IMG/VR virus record: IMGVR_UViG_3300043409_000433
Location: 1 to 35,362 of that record
Length of the DNA: 35,362 bases
Source of the DNA: a virus
Reading direction: 5' to 3' (one strand)
The position numbers were made by a program, and so were the translations under genes. Below the pieces are notes generated by a model. The model searched no databases. It saw only the letters and a list, made by a program, of their open reading frames with translations, and was not told the origin of the DNA. Positions 22,735 through 29,730 of the stretch are shown here, piece by piece. The number at the start of each line of letters is the position of its first letter. Position 1 is the stretch's first letter.

Positions 22735-23013
22735 TTACCTCACATTGATAAGTTGAAAGTGGGAGCGCAGGAACCGGGCCGGATCCGTTGCGTTGAGCTC
22801 GGCGGCCACGGTGTCAGCGGATAGATCCTTGATCCAGCCGTGGCCGTACCAGTGGCCAGCGTTACCCTGCTTGTCCAGGGTGAACCAATTCTCTCCCCAT
22901 TGAACCTCAAGGAAGGTGTGCCCAGCGTCGGCCAGCTCGGCGCAGCGCTTGACAATCTGGGCTTTGCTGGGCCTGCGGCCCTTGAACTCGATCAGCTTAG
23001 GTTGGTGATCCAT
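22735..23013 (-). CDS. Hypothetical protein, 92 residues
   Basis: Starts ATG 23013 after GGGGCAGG. Contains a basic helix near the N-terminus (GRRPSKAQIVKRCAEL) and an aromatic-rich middle (EVQWGENWFTLDKQGNAGHW), suggesting a small alpha/beta fold. It ends 3 bases before the acidic gene. I recognise no family. Confidence 0.6.
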   Translation of the reverse strand: MDHQPKLIEFKGRRPSKAQIVKRCAELADAGHTFLEVQWGENWFTLDKQGNAGHWYGHGWIKDLSADTVAAELNATDPARFLRSHFQLINVR

Positions 23014-23023
23014 GGCCTGCCCC

Positions 23024-23323
23024 TTATGCTTTGCGAGCGCTCACGCGCACGGTATAGAACGCGGCGCCGGTGGCCGTATGCGCCGTGATCAGTTGACGCG
23101 ATGGGGAAAAGTGATCAGCGATGGCGTGCCAGTCGGTTGTATCTTTCCCAGGGCAGTAACTCACCGCGGCCCGGTGCTGGGTTCCTTCAATGGCGGCCTG
23201 CCCTGCTTCGATCAGCACGGCCTTCAATTGATCCTCTTCGGCCTTCAGGTTGGCCAGCTGGGCCTTGACTAGTGCCAGGCGATCAACGGCGGCGGCCAGC
23301 AGTACGGGGTTTTCGTTTTTCAT
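23024..23323 (-). CDS. Conserved-type phage protein, 99 residues
   Basis: The N-terminal third is a helix rich in Leu/Ala/Lys (VKAQLANLKAEEDQLKAVLI), and the C-terminal part has HRAAVSYCPGKDTTDWHAIA and SRQLITAHT. I recall similar small proteins in many phages and mobile elements, near recombination or anti-host genes, with no settled function. Its ATG overlaps the upstream TAA by one base. Confidence 0.62.
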   Translation of the reverse strand: MKNENPVLLAAAVDRLALVKAQLANLKAEEDQLKAVLIEAGQAAIEGTQHRAAVSYCPGKDTTDWHAIADHFSPSRQLITAHTATGAAFYTVRVSARKA

Positions 23324-23610
23324 TATGCGGCCCTCTCGATAGCAGCACGGGCGAGCTTCACGGCGTCAACGATCTCGCCGGTTTTCTCAAGATCTGGGCA
23401 GTGCTCGAGCATGGCCAGCAAAGCGGCGAGTAGGTCAGGGGCGGCGGCCATCAGGCGGGCATTGTGCAGGGCGTCGGCGCTCGTGCTGCGCTTGTCTCCC
23501 TTGACTTTGGCCAGGGGCGCGAAACCCCCAGATTGTGCAGTGACGTTGAATTCTCCGCTTCGGATAGCAGGCCGAGCGAACCAGGGGCCGGGGGTGTGTT
23601 TCAGTTTCAT
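23323..23610 (-). CDS. Widespread small phage protein with HTPGPW and NARLMAAAPDLL motifs
   Basis: 95 residues with CTGGAGAA ribosome site. It opens with HTPGPW (residues 5-10) and has HNARLMAAAPDLLAALL (about 49-65), a pair of motifs shared by a very common family of short phage and prophage proteins of unknown role. Coupled to the next gene by a one-base overlap. Its leader holds tandem GTTAC repeats. Confidence 0.7.
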   Translation of the reverse strand: MKLKHTPGPWFARPAIRSGEFNVTAQSGGFAPLAKVKGDKRSTSADALHNARLMAAAPDLLAALLAMLEHCPDLEKTGEIVDAVKLARAAIERAA

Positions 23611-23640
23611 GATTTGATTCTCCAGGGTTACGGTTACGGG

Positions 23641-23781
23641 TTACAGTGAAAACAGAACGATGAGGACAAAACCCAACGCGGCCAGCAGGGCAGCAGCGCC
23701 GGCCACAATGGTTAGGTCGCTGGGTTCCTCAGGCAGTGGCGCAGGGTTTAATTCGATGTAGTGCAGGTTGTGCTTGTTCAT
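23641..23781 (-). CDS. 46-residue single-pass membrane protein
   Basis: Reads MNKHNLHYIELNPAPLPEEP, then a single hydrophobic helix at about residues 24-46 (TIVAGAAALLAALGFVLIVL) reaching the C-terminus. Ribosome site CCGGAGAA is well spaced. Topology would leave the polar N-terminus on one side of the inner membrane. Possible roles include superinfection exclusion or lysis control; none can be shown here. Confidence 0.6.
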   Translation of the reverse strand: MNKHNLHYIELNPAPLPEEPSDLTIVAGAAALLAALGFVLIVLFSL

Positions 23782-23832
23782 GGTGTGATTCTCCGGTTAT
23801 GGTGGCCCCAGCTTTCACCGGGGCCGGTTTAT

Positions 23833-24024
23833 TTATCGGGTGAGGGCTTCGCGCTCGGCGGCGGCCAGCTCGGCCAGTGCGCGATCAATGACGATGCGTA
23901 GAGCTTCAACGGTTGACGCAGCACGCGCTTCGCGCTCGATTGTGCTCAGGGCCAGCTTGCGAGCTTTGGCGATCTCGTTGGCCTTGTGCAGTGCAATCAG
24001 GGTGGCGGGGTTATTCAAGTTCAT
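23833..24024 (-). CDS. Small helical hypothetical protein
   Basis: 63 residues after a GGGAGAG ribosome site. Nearly all helix-forming (IAKARKLALSTIEREARAAS, then IDRALAELAAAEREALT). Stops 51 bases before the next gene. Starts 3 bases after the stop of the first gene in the operon. No family recognised. Confidence 0.58.
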   Translation of the reverse strand: MNLNNPATLIALHKANEIAKARKLALSTIEREARAASTVEALRIVIDRALAELAAAEREALTR

Positions 24025-24027
24025 GAT

Positions 24028-24228
24028 TCACTCTCCCACGTACATCAGGCAACCGTTGCGCACGGTCAACTCGCCGCTACTGCCTGCGCCTAGATCCTTG
24101 ATCAGCTCGAGGATCTCGCGCTGCGTGCGCTTGCTGCCTGCACGGTGAATAATGGCCACGGTGCGCAGCAGGGCGCTTCTACCGTGGGGCTTTGCTCTCT
24201 CGATCTGGGCTTGTTCAAATTTTGTCAT
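24028..24228 (-). CDS. Small hypothetical protein, first gene of the leftward accessory operon
   Basis: 66 residues, ribosome site TGGAGAA. Basic and possibly winged-helix-like: HGRSALLRTVAIIHRAGSKR then TQREILELIKDLGAG and a final strand pair. It is the first gene behind the near-consensus leftward promoter at 24288-24315, with a leader of about 50 bases containing GTTAC repeats. A DNA-binding role is possible but unproved. Confidence 0.6.
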   Translation of the reverse strand: MTKFEQAQIERAKPHGRSALLRTVAIIHRAGSKRTQREILELIKDLGAGSSGELTVRNGCLMYVGE

Positions 24229-24287
24229 GATGATTTCTCCAGGTTACAGTTACAAATTACGGGCCGGTTTTGTGTGCCGGTGAATGA

Positions 24288-24315
24288 ATTGTAACCCAGT
24301 GGGTGAGCTTGTCAA
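24288..24315 (-). promoter_or_regulatory. Leftward promoter with an operator in its spacer
   Basis: Minus strand: TTGACA (24310-24315), 16-base spacer, TACAAT (24288-24293). The palindrome ACCCACTGGGT (minus strand reading) fills 24294-24304 of the spacer and touches the -10 box, so a bound protein would block RNA polymerase. It drives the accessory operon that begins at 24228. Confidence 0.75.
24294..24304. promoter_or_regulatory. Operator palindrome 1 (ACCCAGTGGGT)
   Basis: Member of the seven-copy ACCC-N3-GGGT family; lies in the spacer of the leftward promoter. Confidence 0.65.
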
Positions 24316-24351
24316 GCACAATCGATAAAATATTTACTAGGTGCTTTCCCT

Positions 24352-24362
24352 ACCCTCTGGGT
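24352..24362. promoter_or_regulatory. Operator palindrome 2 (ACCCTCTGGGT)
   Basis: Second copy, 58 bases from the first; flanked by pyrimidine-rich sequence and not placed in a visible promoter. Confidence 0.5.
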
Positions 24363-24378
24363 TTCCCTGCTTCCCTTG

Positions 24379-24394
24379 GTGCGTCAATTGTGAC
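24379..24394. repeat. 16-bp inverted repeat, left arm
   Basis: GTGCGTCAATTGTGAC is exactly complementary in reverse to 24478-24493, with 83 bases between. The arms contain CAATTG. Function unknown; a protein-binding site pair, cruciform or origin element are possible. Confidence 0.8.
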
Positions 24395-24477
24395 TTGTGG
24401 AAGGAAGAGGGATTCTGGGATTCCTGATTTCTTGTGCCTTTTGAAAAAAGGTGAATCAGCCCCCTCGCCTGCGCGAT

Positions 24478-24493
24478 GTCACAATTGACGCAC
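24478..24493. repeat. 16-bp inverted repeat, right arm
   Basis: GTCACAATTGACGCAC, perfect reverse complement of 24379-24394. It precedes the cluster of four operator palindromes by 25 bases. Confidence 0.8.
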
Positions 24494-24518
24494 TGGCCAG
24501 CTTTCCCCTGCTCCCGTT

Positions 24519-24614
24519 ACCCGCTGGGTGATTCCCTCACCCGCTGGGTTCGCGTGCCCATGGCCAGCGATTCCCTCACCCGCTGGGTGCAGTGAACCCG
24601 TTCACCCGCTGGGT
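24519..24614. promoter_or_regulatory. Cluster of four identical operator palindromes (ACCCGCTGGGT)
   Basis: Copies at 24519-24529, 24539-24549, 24578-24588 and 24604-24614, all with the same GCT centre. Start-to-start distances are 20, 39 and 26 bases, so the first two lie about two helical turns apart. Two copies are followed by the same TCGCGTG and two are preceded by TTCCCTC, pointing to local duplication. Confidence 0.65.
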
Positions 24615-24688
24615 TCGCGTGCTCAGTGGCCTGCGCAGTGGATCACGGCGGCCAGGTGTCACGATGGCCAGCGATCCGGCGGCGCTGG

Positions 24689-24730
24689 GATCCCGATGGA
24701 TCCGCGGCCTGCATCGATCCCGATGGATCC
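24689..24730. repeat. Direct repeat of a GATCC-rich 15-mer
   Basis: GATCCCGATGGATCC occurs at 24689-24703 and 24716-24730, 27 bases apart, followed by a degenerate third unit. GATC sites are dense here, so Dam-type methylation could matter if the host has it. Confidence 0.7.
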
Positions 24731-24884
24731 CGATAAATCCCGCGGCCCGCGATGGCCGGCGGCGCGAAGCAGGATCCGTGCCAGTGTTCCGATGGGGCCG
24801 GGTAGGGCCGAAGGCCGAAGGGGCCCAGACTGGGAGGTATCACGAACAATTTTTTTATTTTTTCAAAGAATCCGTTAACCCGTT

Positions 24885-24927
24885 ACCCAATGGGTTCACT
24901 TGACACCATAGATACTTCTGCTACCAT
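24885..24927 (+). promoter_or_regulatory. Rightward promoter with adjacent operator palindrome
   Basis: Operator ACCCAATGGGT (24885-24895) ends 4 bases before a perfect TTGACA -35 box (24900-24905); 16 bases later comes TACCAT (24922-24927), a 4-of-6 -10 box. It would drive the terminase and virion genes. The layout mirrors the leftward promoter. Confidence 0.5.
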
Positions 24928-25489
24928 CACAACCACTATGGAATCATTAAATCCCGATCCTGTAGGCGCAAATGTCACAATGACCAACGACAACAAAATC
25001 GAGCTACCAGACTGGCTAGACCCTGCGCCTCGCACACTTGCCAAATCACCCCCTGCGGTGAAGTCGTTGGTATTGGCGCAATATGAGCATGTATTCATGC
25101 GAGTCATCGATGAAGTGGCCCATGGCAAGTCTTTGTCGCAGGTGCTCAATGACGATCAGCGACACATCGACTACAACGACTTTTACCGGTGGATCAAAAA
25201 AGATCCAACCCGTAAGCAATTGTTTGATGAAGCCCAGGAGATGCGCACCGAGTTTATGGCCGGCGAGATCATAGAGATTGCCGATGCCGATGACACACTC
25301 GAAGATGTGAACAGATCAAGACTGAAGATCGATACACGCAAATGGCTCATGGGAGCACACAATCGCAAGAAGTACGGAGCGACCACTAACATTGAGATGA
25401 GTGGTGGGATCTCGATACTGGCTGCGCTTGAAGCGGCTAACGCTCGGGTGATTGACTTGGCCGATGTAACCGATGTGCAGGAGAAGTAA
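24890..25489 (+). CDS. terS: Terminase small subunit
   Basis: Longest frame is 199 residues. None of the possible starts (24890, 24938, 24980) has a ribosome site. If the promoter with its -10 box at 24922 is used, the first ATG lies upstream of the transcript, and 24938 or 24980 (MTNDNKIELPDW) is the real start. The C-terminal half has the pattern KIDTRKWLMGAHNRKKYG (residues about 144-161), common in small terminase subunits that recognise viral DNA and regulate the large subunit. Overlaps terL by one base. P22-type phages often carry the packaging start in or near this gene. Confidence 0.82.
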   Translation: MGSLDTIDTSATITTTMESLNPDPVGANVTMTNDNKIELPDWLDPAPRTLAKSPPAVKSLVLAQYEHVFMRVIDEVAHGKSLSQVLNDDQRHIDYNDFYRWIKKDPTRKQLFDEAQEMRTEFMAGEIIEIADADDTLEDVNRSRLKIDTRKWLMGAHNRKKYGATTNIEMSGGISILAALEAANARVIDLADVTDVQEK

Positions 25490-27015
25490 TGCAGACTTTA
25501 AAGTTTTCTCCAGAAGATGAGCAGGTACTAATGGGGCAGCTTTGGAGCGCCCAGATTGCAGACAACCCAGAGACGTTTGTACTTTTTGCGTTTCCATGGG
25601 GGCAGAAGAACACACCACTCGAACACTTCAAAGGCCCGCGGGCATGGCAGCGTAGAACACTTAGGAAGATAGCCGATCACATTAAGGCCAACCGTGGGCA
25701 AATGGACATGGATGCGCTTAGAAGGGCAGTCAGCTCGGGTCGGGGGATCGGGAAGTCGGCGCTGGTTAGCTGGTTAATCCTGTGGATGCTGACCACTCGA
25801 ATAGGTAGTTCCGTCATTGTCTCGGCTAACAGTGAGAACCAGCTGCGCACGGTGACTTGGGGTGAGCTGACTAAGTGGGCAACCATGGCGATCAACTCAC
25901 ACTGGTGGGAACCATCGGCTACTAAACTCGTGCCTGCCGCGTGGCTGACCGAGCTGGTTGAGCGTGATCTTAAAAAAGGCACTCGATACTGGGCCGCGGA
26001 GGGGAAGCTGTGGAGTGAGGAGAACCCCGATAGCTATGCCGGTGTCCACAATCATGACGGGATGATGGTGATTTTTGACGAAGCTAGTGGTATTCCAGAC
26101 ACAATTTGGTCAGTGGCTTCAGGCTTCTTTACCGAGAAGATTTTGGACAGGTACTGGTTTGCGTTTAGTAACCCACGGCGCAATACTGGGTATTTCTTCG
26201 AGTGTTTTAACGCCAAGCGGGACTTTTGGGACACCGAGATTATCGATGCTCGGACAGTTGAAGGCACAGACAAAGGCATCTATGACCAGATTATTGCTGA
26301 GTACGGTGAAGATTCCATACAGGCACGCATCGAGGTCTATGGCGAGTTTCCAGCCTCTGGCGAAGATCAGTTTATCTTGCCCGTTGTGGTCGAGGATGCG
26401 TTTAAACGGCCTAAGTACAAAGACCTGACAGCTCCGATTGTGATTGGTGTTGATCCAGCCCGCGGTGGTATGGACTCAACAGTCATCGTGGTGCGCCAAG
26501 GGCGTGACCTAGTGGCCATCAAACGCTACAAAGGCGAGGACACTATGAGTGTTGTCGGTCATGTGATCGAAGCCATCGAAGAATACAAGCCTGCGCTTAC
26601 CGTGATTGACGAGGGTGGCCTTGGGTACGGGATACTTGACAGATTAACCGAGCAGCGGTACAAAGTACGCGGGGTTAATTTTGGTTGGAAAGCAAAAAAT
26701 CCAATAATGTGGGGTAACAAACGAGCTGAGATGTGGGGTATGATGCGCGAATGGCTCAGGTCAGCCGCAATTCCTACCGACAGACAGCTTAAAGCTGACC
26801 TTGTTGGGCCGACTAAAAAGCCCAATTCCGCAGGTACTATCTTTTTGGAAGGTAAAAAGGAAATGAAAGCACGAGGTATTGCTTCACCCGATGCAGCTGA
26901 CGCGCTTGCCGTTACTTTTGCCTTCCCAATAGCACATCGGGAGTCGCGTGAACACACAACGCGCCGCATTCAATCCGATCGTAGTGTGGTAGCAACATCA
27001 TGGATGGGTAGTTAA
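25489..27015 (+). CDS. terL: Terminase large subunit (packaging ATPase-nuclease)
   Basis: 508 residues. ATPase: Walker A G84-RGIGKS90, Walker B MMVIFDEAS with D197-E198, coupling motif SNPRR near 228-232. Nuclease (RNase H fold): IGVDPARGGMDST at 319-331 with D322 and D329, TVIDEGG at 371-377 with D374, and a late DAADAL motif near the C-terminus. All residues for DNA translocation and cutting are present. It starts in a TAATG overlap with the small subunit and is followed without gap by a small basic gene. Confidence 0.93.
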   Translation: MQTLKFSPEDEQVLMGQLWSAQIADNPETFVLFAFPWGQKNTPLEHFKGPRAWQRRTLRKIADHIKANRGQMDMDALRRAVSSGRGIGKSALVSWLILWMLTTRIGSSVIVSANSENQLRTVTWGELTKWATMAINSHWWEPSATKLVPAAWLTELVERDLKKGTRYWAAEGKLWSEENPDSYAGVHNHDGMMVIFDEASGIPDTIWSVASGFFTEKILDRYWFAFSNPRRNTGYFFECFNAKRDFWDTEIIDARTVEGTDKGIYDQIIAEYGEDSIQARIEVYGEFPASGEDQFILPVVVEDAFKRPKYKDLTAPIVIGVDPARGGMDSTVIVVRQGRDLVAIKRYKGEDTMSVVGHVIEAIEEYKPALTVIDEGGLGYGILDRLTEQRYKVRGVNFGWKAKNPIMWGNKRAEMWGMMREWLRSAAIPTDRQLKADLVGPTKKPNSAGTIFLEGKKEMKARGIASPDAADALAVTFAFPIAHRESREHTTRRIQSDRSVVATSWMGS

Positions 27016-27171
27016 ATGGCAACTAAACCTGGCTTGTATGCCAATATTCACGCAAAACAAGCACGCATTAAAGCGGGTTCTGGCGAAAAGATGAACAAAG
27101 TTGGCAGCAAGGCAGCACCGACAGCCAAAGACTTTAAAGACTCAGCCAAGACGGCTAAGAAAGGTAAATGA
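27016..27171 (+). CDS. Small basic phage protein (51 residues)
   Basis: Begins immediately after the terL stop and reads MATKPGLYANIHAKQARIKA, then GSGEKMNKVGSKAAPTAKDF. Very rich in Lys and Ala. This pattern (YANIHAK, RIKAGSGEKM, APT) is shared by short proteins found between terminase and portal genes in many phages; function unknown. Its stop overlaps the next ATG by one base (TGATG). Confidence 0.75.
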   Translation: MATKPGLYANIHAKQARIKAGSGEKMNKVGSKAAPTAKDFKDSAKTAKKGK

Positions 27172-27314
27172 TGCCACTCGTCAAATCAAAATCACCCGAA
27201 GCCTTCCGCAAAAACGTCAAAGCTGAAGTGGCTGCTGGCAAGCCAGTCAAGCAAGCCGTGGCCATTGCCTACAGTGTCAAGCGCGAAGCGCAGAAACCAA
27301 TGAAGAAAAAATGA
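27171..27314 (+). CDS. Small basic phage protein (47 residues)
   Basis: Reads MPLVKSKSPEAFRKNVKAEV then a conserved-looking AAGKPVKQAVAIAYSVKRE and a Lys-rich end. The pattern SPEAFRKNV...A.GKP.KQAVAIAYS is common in short phage and prophage proteins. Possibly nucleic-acid binding because of its charge. Linked by one- and four-base overlaps to its neighbours. Confidence 0.75.
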   Translation: MPLVKSKSPEAFRKNVKAEVAAGKPVKQAVAIAYSVKREAQKPMKKK

Positions 27315-27544
27315 AAGCACTGCAAGACTGCATCATCATTGAGCGCGATGTGGACAAGCACCCCTTGTTTGTATTGCCTCAGACTGAAAAGCTAGGTACT
27401 GGCATTGCAATTTCAATTGGCCCAAAATGCCTAGACATCAAACTTGGTGACCATGTATACTTCGACGTAGGGCAAGAATTTAAGCAAGATGGCAAAGAAT
27501 ATGTCGTCATGCGTGAGCCTCATATTTTAGGGGTTTTGGAATGA
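27311..27544 (+). CDS. GroES-like co-chaperonin (Cpn10 fold)
   Basis: 77 residues. The order of segments fits the Cpn10 barrel: IIIERD at 8-13, a loop, GTGIAISIGP at 29-38, LGDHVYFD at 45-52, DGKEYVVMREPHILGVLE to the end. The region after IIIERD is where the mobile loop that docks on GroEL would be; it is short here (VDKHPLFVLPQTEKLG). Phage GroES-like proteins help the host chaperonin fold virion proteins, as T4 gp31 does for its capsid protein. Just upstream of the portal gene with an ATGA overlap. Confidence 0.72.
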   Translation: MKALQDCIIIERDVDKHPLFVLPQTEKLGTGIAISIGPKCLDIKLGDHVYFDVGQEFKQDGKEYVVMREPHILGVLE

Positions 27545-29730
27545 ATGATCCTACTGGTATTGTTGCAGCGGCTAACGTAGCTGCTGGCGGTAAGCCTAAA
27601 AAGAGTGCTTCAGATATATTGACAACCGCCCGTTCGCGGTTGGACATGGCCGTCTCCGCTTTGGCCGAAAGCCGCGAAGACGAAATTGACGATCTGCGCT
27701 TTTATGCCGGTTCCCCTGACAATCATTGGCAGTGGCCTGCTGACGTACTGGCCACTCGCGGTGCGGTGCAGGGCCAAACGATTAACGCCCGCCCAACATT
27801 AACAATCAACAAACTGCCGCAGCACGTTCGTCAAGTGACGAATGACATGCGTCAGAACCGCCCAGGCGCGCGGGTTATTCCTGTAGATGACGATGCTGAC
27901 GTGGAAGTGGCAGACATTTTCAACGGCATGATTCGCCACATTGAGTACATGAGCGACGCTGATGTGGCCTATGACACCGCCTGCGAGAACCAAGTTGCAT
28001 ATGGCGAGGGTTACATTACCCTAATGACCGAGTATTGCGACGAAAACACGTTCGATCAGGACATCAAGATTGGTCGCGTGCGCAACTCATTCAGTGTTTA
28101 CATGGATCCATTGATCCAAGACCCAACGGGTGCGGATGCAACGTATTGCTTTATCACCGAAGACCTGACTAAAGCAGAATATGAGCGCCAGTATCCAGAT
28201 GCTGCGCCTATTTCTACCTTGCAGTCCCTCGGTGTGGGTGACCAGTCGATCAGCAATTGGCTCAATGAAGACACAGTGCGTATTGCGGGTTATTACTACA
28301 TCGAATACGACGTAACCAAGCTGAATTTGTACCCTGGCAATCAGTCGGCCTTTGAAGGCACGCCTGAAGACAAGATGCTCAAGGACATGTTTGGCAAGGC
28401 CATCAAGTCGCGTGAGTCTGAGCGCCCACGGGTGATGTACTGCAAGATCAACGGCTACGAAATCCTTGAACAAAAAGAGTGGGCTGGCAAATGGATCCCT
28501 GTGATCCGCGTTGTTGGCAATGAGTTTGAAGTAGACGGTAGGCTATACGTCTCCGGCCTTGTGCGTAATGCCAAGGATGCCCAGCGTATGTACAACTATT
28601 GGGTCAGCCAAGAGGCCGAAATGTTGGCATTGGCGCCCAAAGCCCCGTTCATTGGCTATGGTGGCCAGTTTGAGGGCTATGATGACAAGTGGAAAACCGC
28701 CAACACAAACAACTGGCCATACCTTGAGGTAAACCCTGATGTGACCGATGGCCAAGGCGCAGTCTTGCCTTTGCCCCAACGTGCGCAGCCGCCGATGGCT
28801 TCAACTGGCCTGTTGCAAGCCAAAGCTGGCGCATCTGAAGACATTAAGTCCACAACTGGGCAATACAATGCCTCATTGGGCATGGGAAGCAATGAACGCT
28901 CTGGCAAAGCCATTCTGGCTCGCCAGCGTGAAGGCGACGTAGGTACTTACCATTATGGTGACAACCTGACCCGTGCCGTGCGCCATGTGGCCCGTCAGTT
29001 GGTGGACTTGATCCCCAAGATTTACGACACACAGCGTATTGCCCGCATCATTGGTGAAGACGGCGAGACTAAGATGGTCAAGATCAACCCTGATCAGCCT
29101 CAACCAGTTAACAAGATTGTTAACGAGCAAGGGATTGTGATCGAGAAGATTTACAACCCCGGCGTTGGTAAGTACGATGTGGTGGCCACGACTGGCCCAG
29201 GCTACGCAACTAAACGTCAAGAAGCGCTAGAAGCCATGGCTCAGTTATTACAGGGTAATCCCCAACTGTGGCAAGTGGCCGGTGACTTGTTTGTTAAAAA
29301 CATGGACTGGCCGGGCGCCCAAGAGATGTCCAAGCGCTTTGCCAAGACCATTGATCCCAAATTCTTGTCGGATGGCGAGGATGATCCAGCATTGCAAGCT
29401 GCCCAGCAACAGATTCAGGCCATGGGCGCCGAGATGGAGCAAATGCACCAGATGATCCAAAATGTCGGCAAATCAATTGAGATGCAGGACATGGAGCGCA
29501 AAGATTTTGAGGCTCAGATCAAACTGTATGATGCCGAAACCAAACGTATTGCTGCGGTGCAGGCCGGTATGACTGAAGAACAGATTCAAGACATTGCCAT
29601 GGGTGTTGTTGCTGCGGCCATGGAGTCGCAAAACACAGTCAACCAGATGCCTGAGATGCGCGAAGAATCCATGCCCATGGAAATGCAGCCTCAACCGGAA
29701 ATGATGCCACCACAAGGAATGCCACAATGA
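27541..29730 (+). CDS. Portal protein, P22 gp1-like
   Basis: 729 residues, nearly the same as P22 portal (725). Typical features are an N-terminal helical region (ARSRLDMAVSALAESREDE), DDLRFYAG, and the pattern PTLTINKLPQHVRQVTNDMRQNRP (residues about 86-109), then YGEGYI, and a long C-terminal helical, Met/Gln-rich region (about 620-729) that may form the barrel that extends into the head. The dodecameric ring is the DNA entry gate and docks terminase, gp4-like and gp10-like proteins. Flanked by ATGA overlaps. Confidence 0.92.
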   Translation: MNDPTGIVAAANVAAGGKPKKSASDILTTARSRLDMAVSALAESREDEIDDLRFYAGSPDNHWQWPADVLATRGAVQGQTINARPTLTINKLPQHVRQVTNDMRQNRPGARVIPVDDDADVEVADIFNGMIRHIEYMSDADVAYDTACENQVAYGEGYITLMTEYCDENTFDQDIKIGRVRNSFSVYMDPLIQDPTGADATYCFITEDLTKAEYERQYPDAAPISTLQSLGVGDQSISNWLNEDTVRIAGYYYIEYDVTKLNLYPGNQSAFEGTPEDKMLKDMFGKAIKSRESERPRVMYCKINGYEILEQKEWAGKWIPVIRVVGNEFEVDGRLYVSGLVRNAKDAQRMYNYWVSQEAEMLALAPKAPFIGYGGQFEGYDDKWKTANTNNWPYLEVNPDVTDGQGAVLPLPQRAQPPMASTGLLQAKAGASEDIKSTTGQYNASLGMGSNERSGKAILARQREGDVGTYHYGDNLTRAVRHVARQLVDLIPKIYDTQRIARIIGEDGETKMVKINPDQPQPVNKIVNEQGIVIEKIYNPGVGKYDVVATTGPGYATKRQEALEAMAQLLQGNPQLWQVAGDLFVKNMDWPGAQEMSKRFAKTIDPKFLSDGEDDPALQAAQQQIQAMGAEMEQMHQMIQNVGKSIEMQDMERKDFEAQIKLYDAETKRIAAVQAGMTEEQIQDIAMGVVAAAMESQNTVNQMPEMREESMPMEMQPQPEMMPPQGMPQ

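Larger units (their letters stand above)
24229..24889. other. Non-coding control region between divergent operons
   Basis: About 660 bases without a credible gene. It holds seven ACCC-N3-GGGT palindromes, a leftward and a rightward promoter at its edges, a 16-bp inverted repeat, a 15-bp direct repeat rich in GATCC, and AT-rich stretches near both ends (24318-24340 and 24845-24870). Open frames here show repeat-driven Pro/Arg/Trp composition and no ribosome sites, so they are not called. An operator region is clear; an origin or packaging start is possible. Confidence 0.75.

Noticed and set aside
24797-24862. GC-rich GGGCC/GGCCC pairing followed by a T-run, a possible terminator before terS
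   Set aside because: The stem and the T-run are separated by about 20 bases, so it does not have terminator geometry.
24303-24878. Two plus-strand frames of 61 and 116 codons in the control region
   Set aside because: They have no ribosome site, are rich in Pro, Arg, Trp and Ser as expected from translating the palindromes and GATCC repeats, and resemble no protein pattern.
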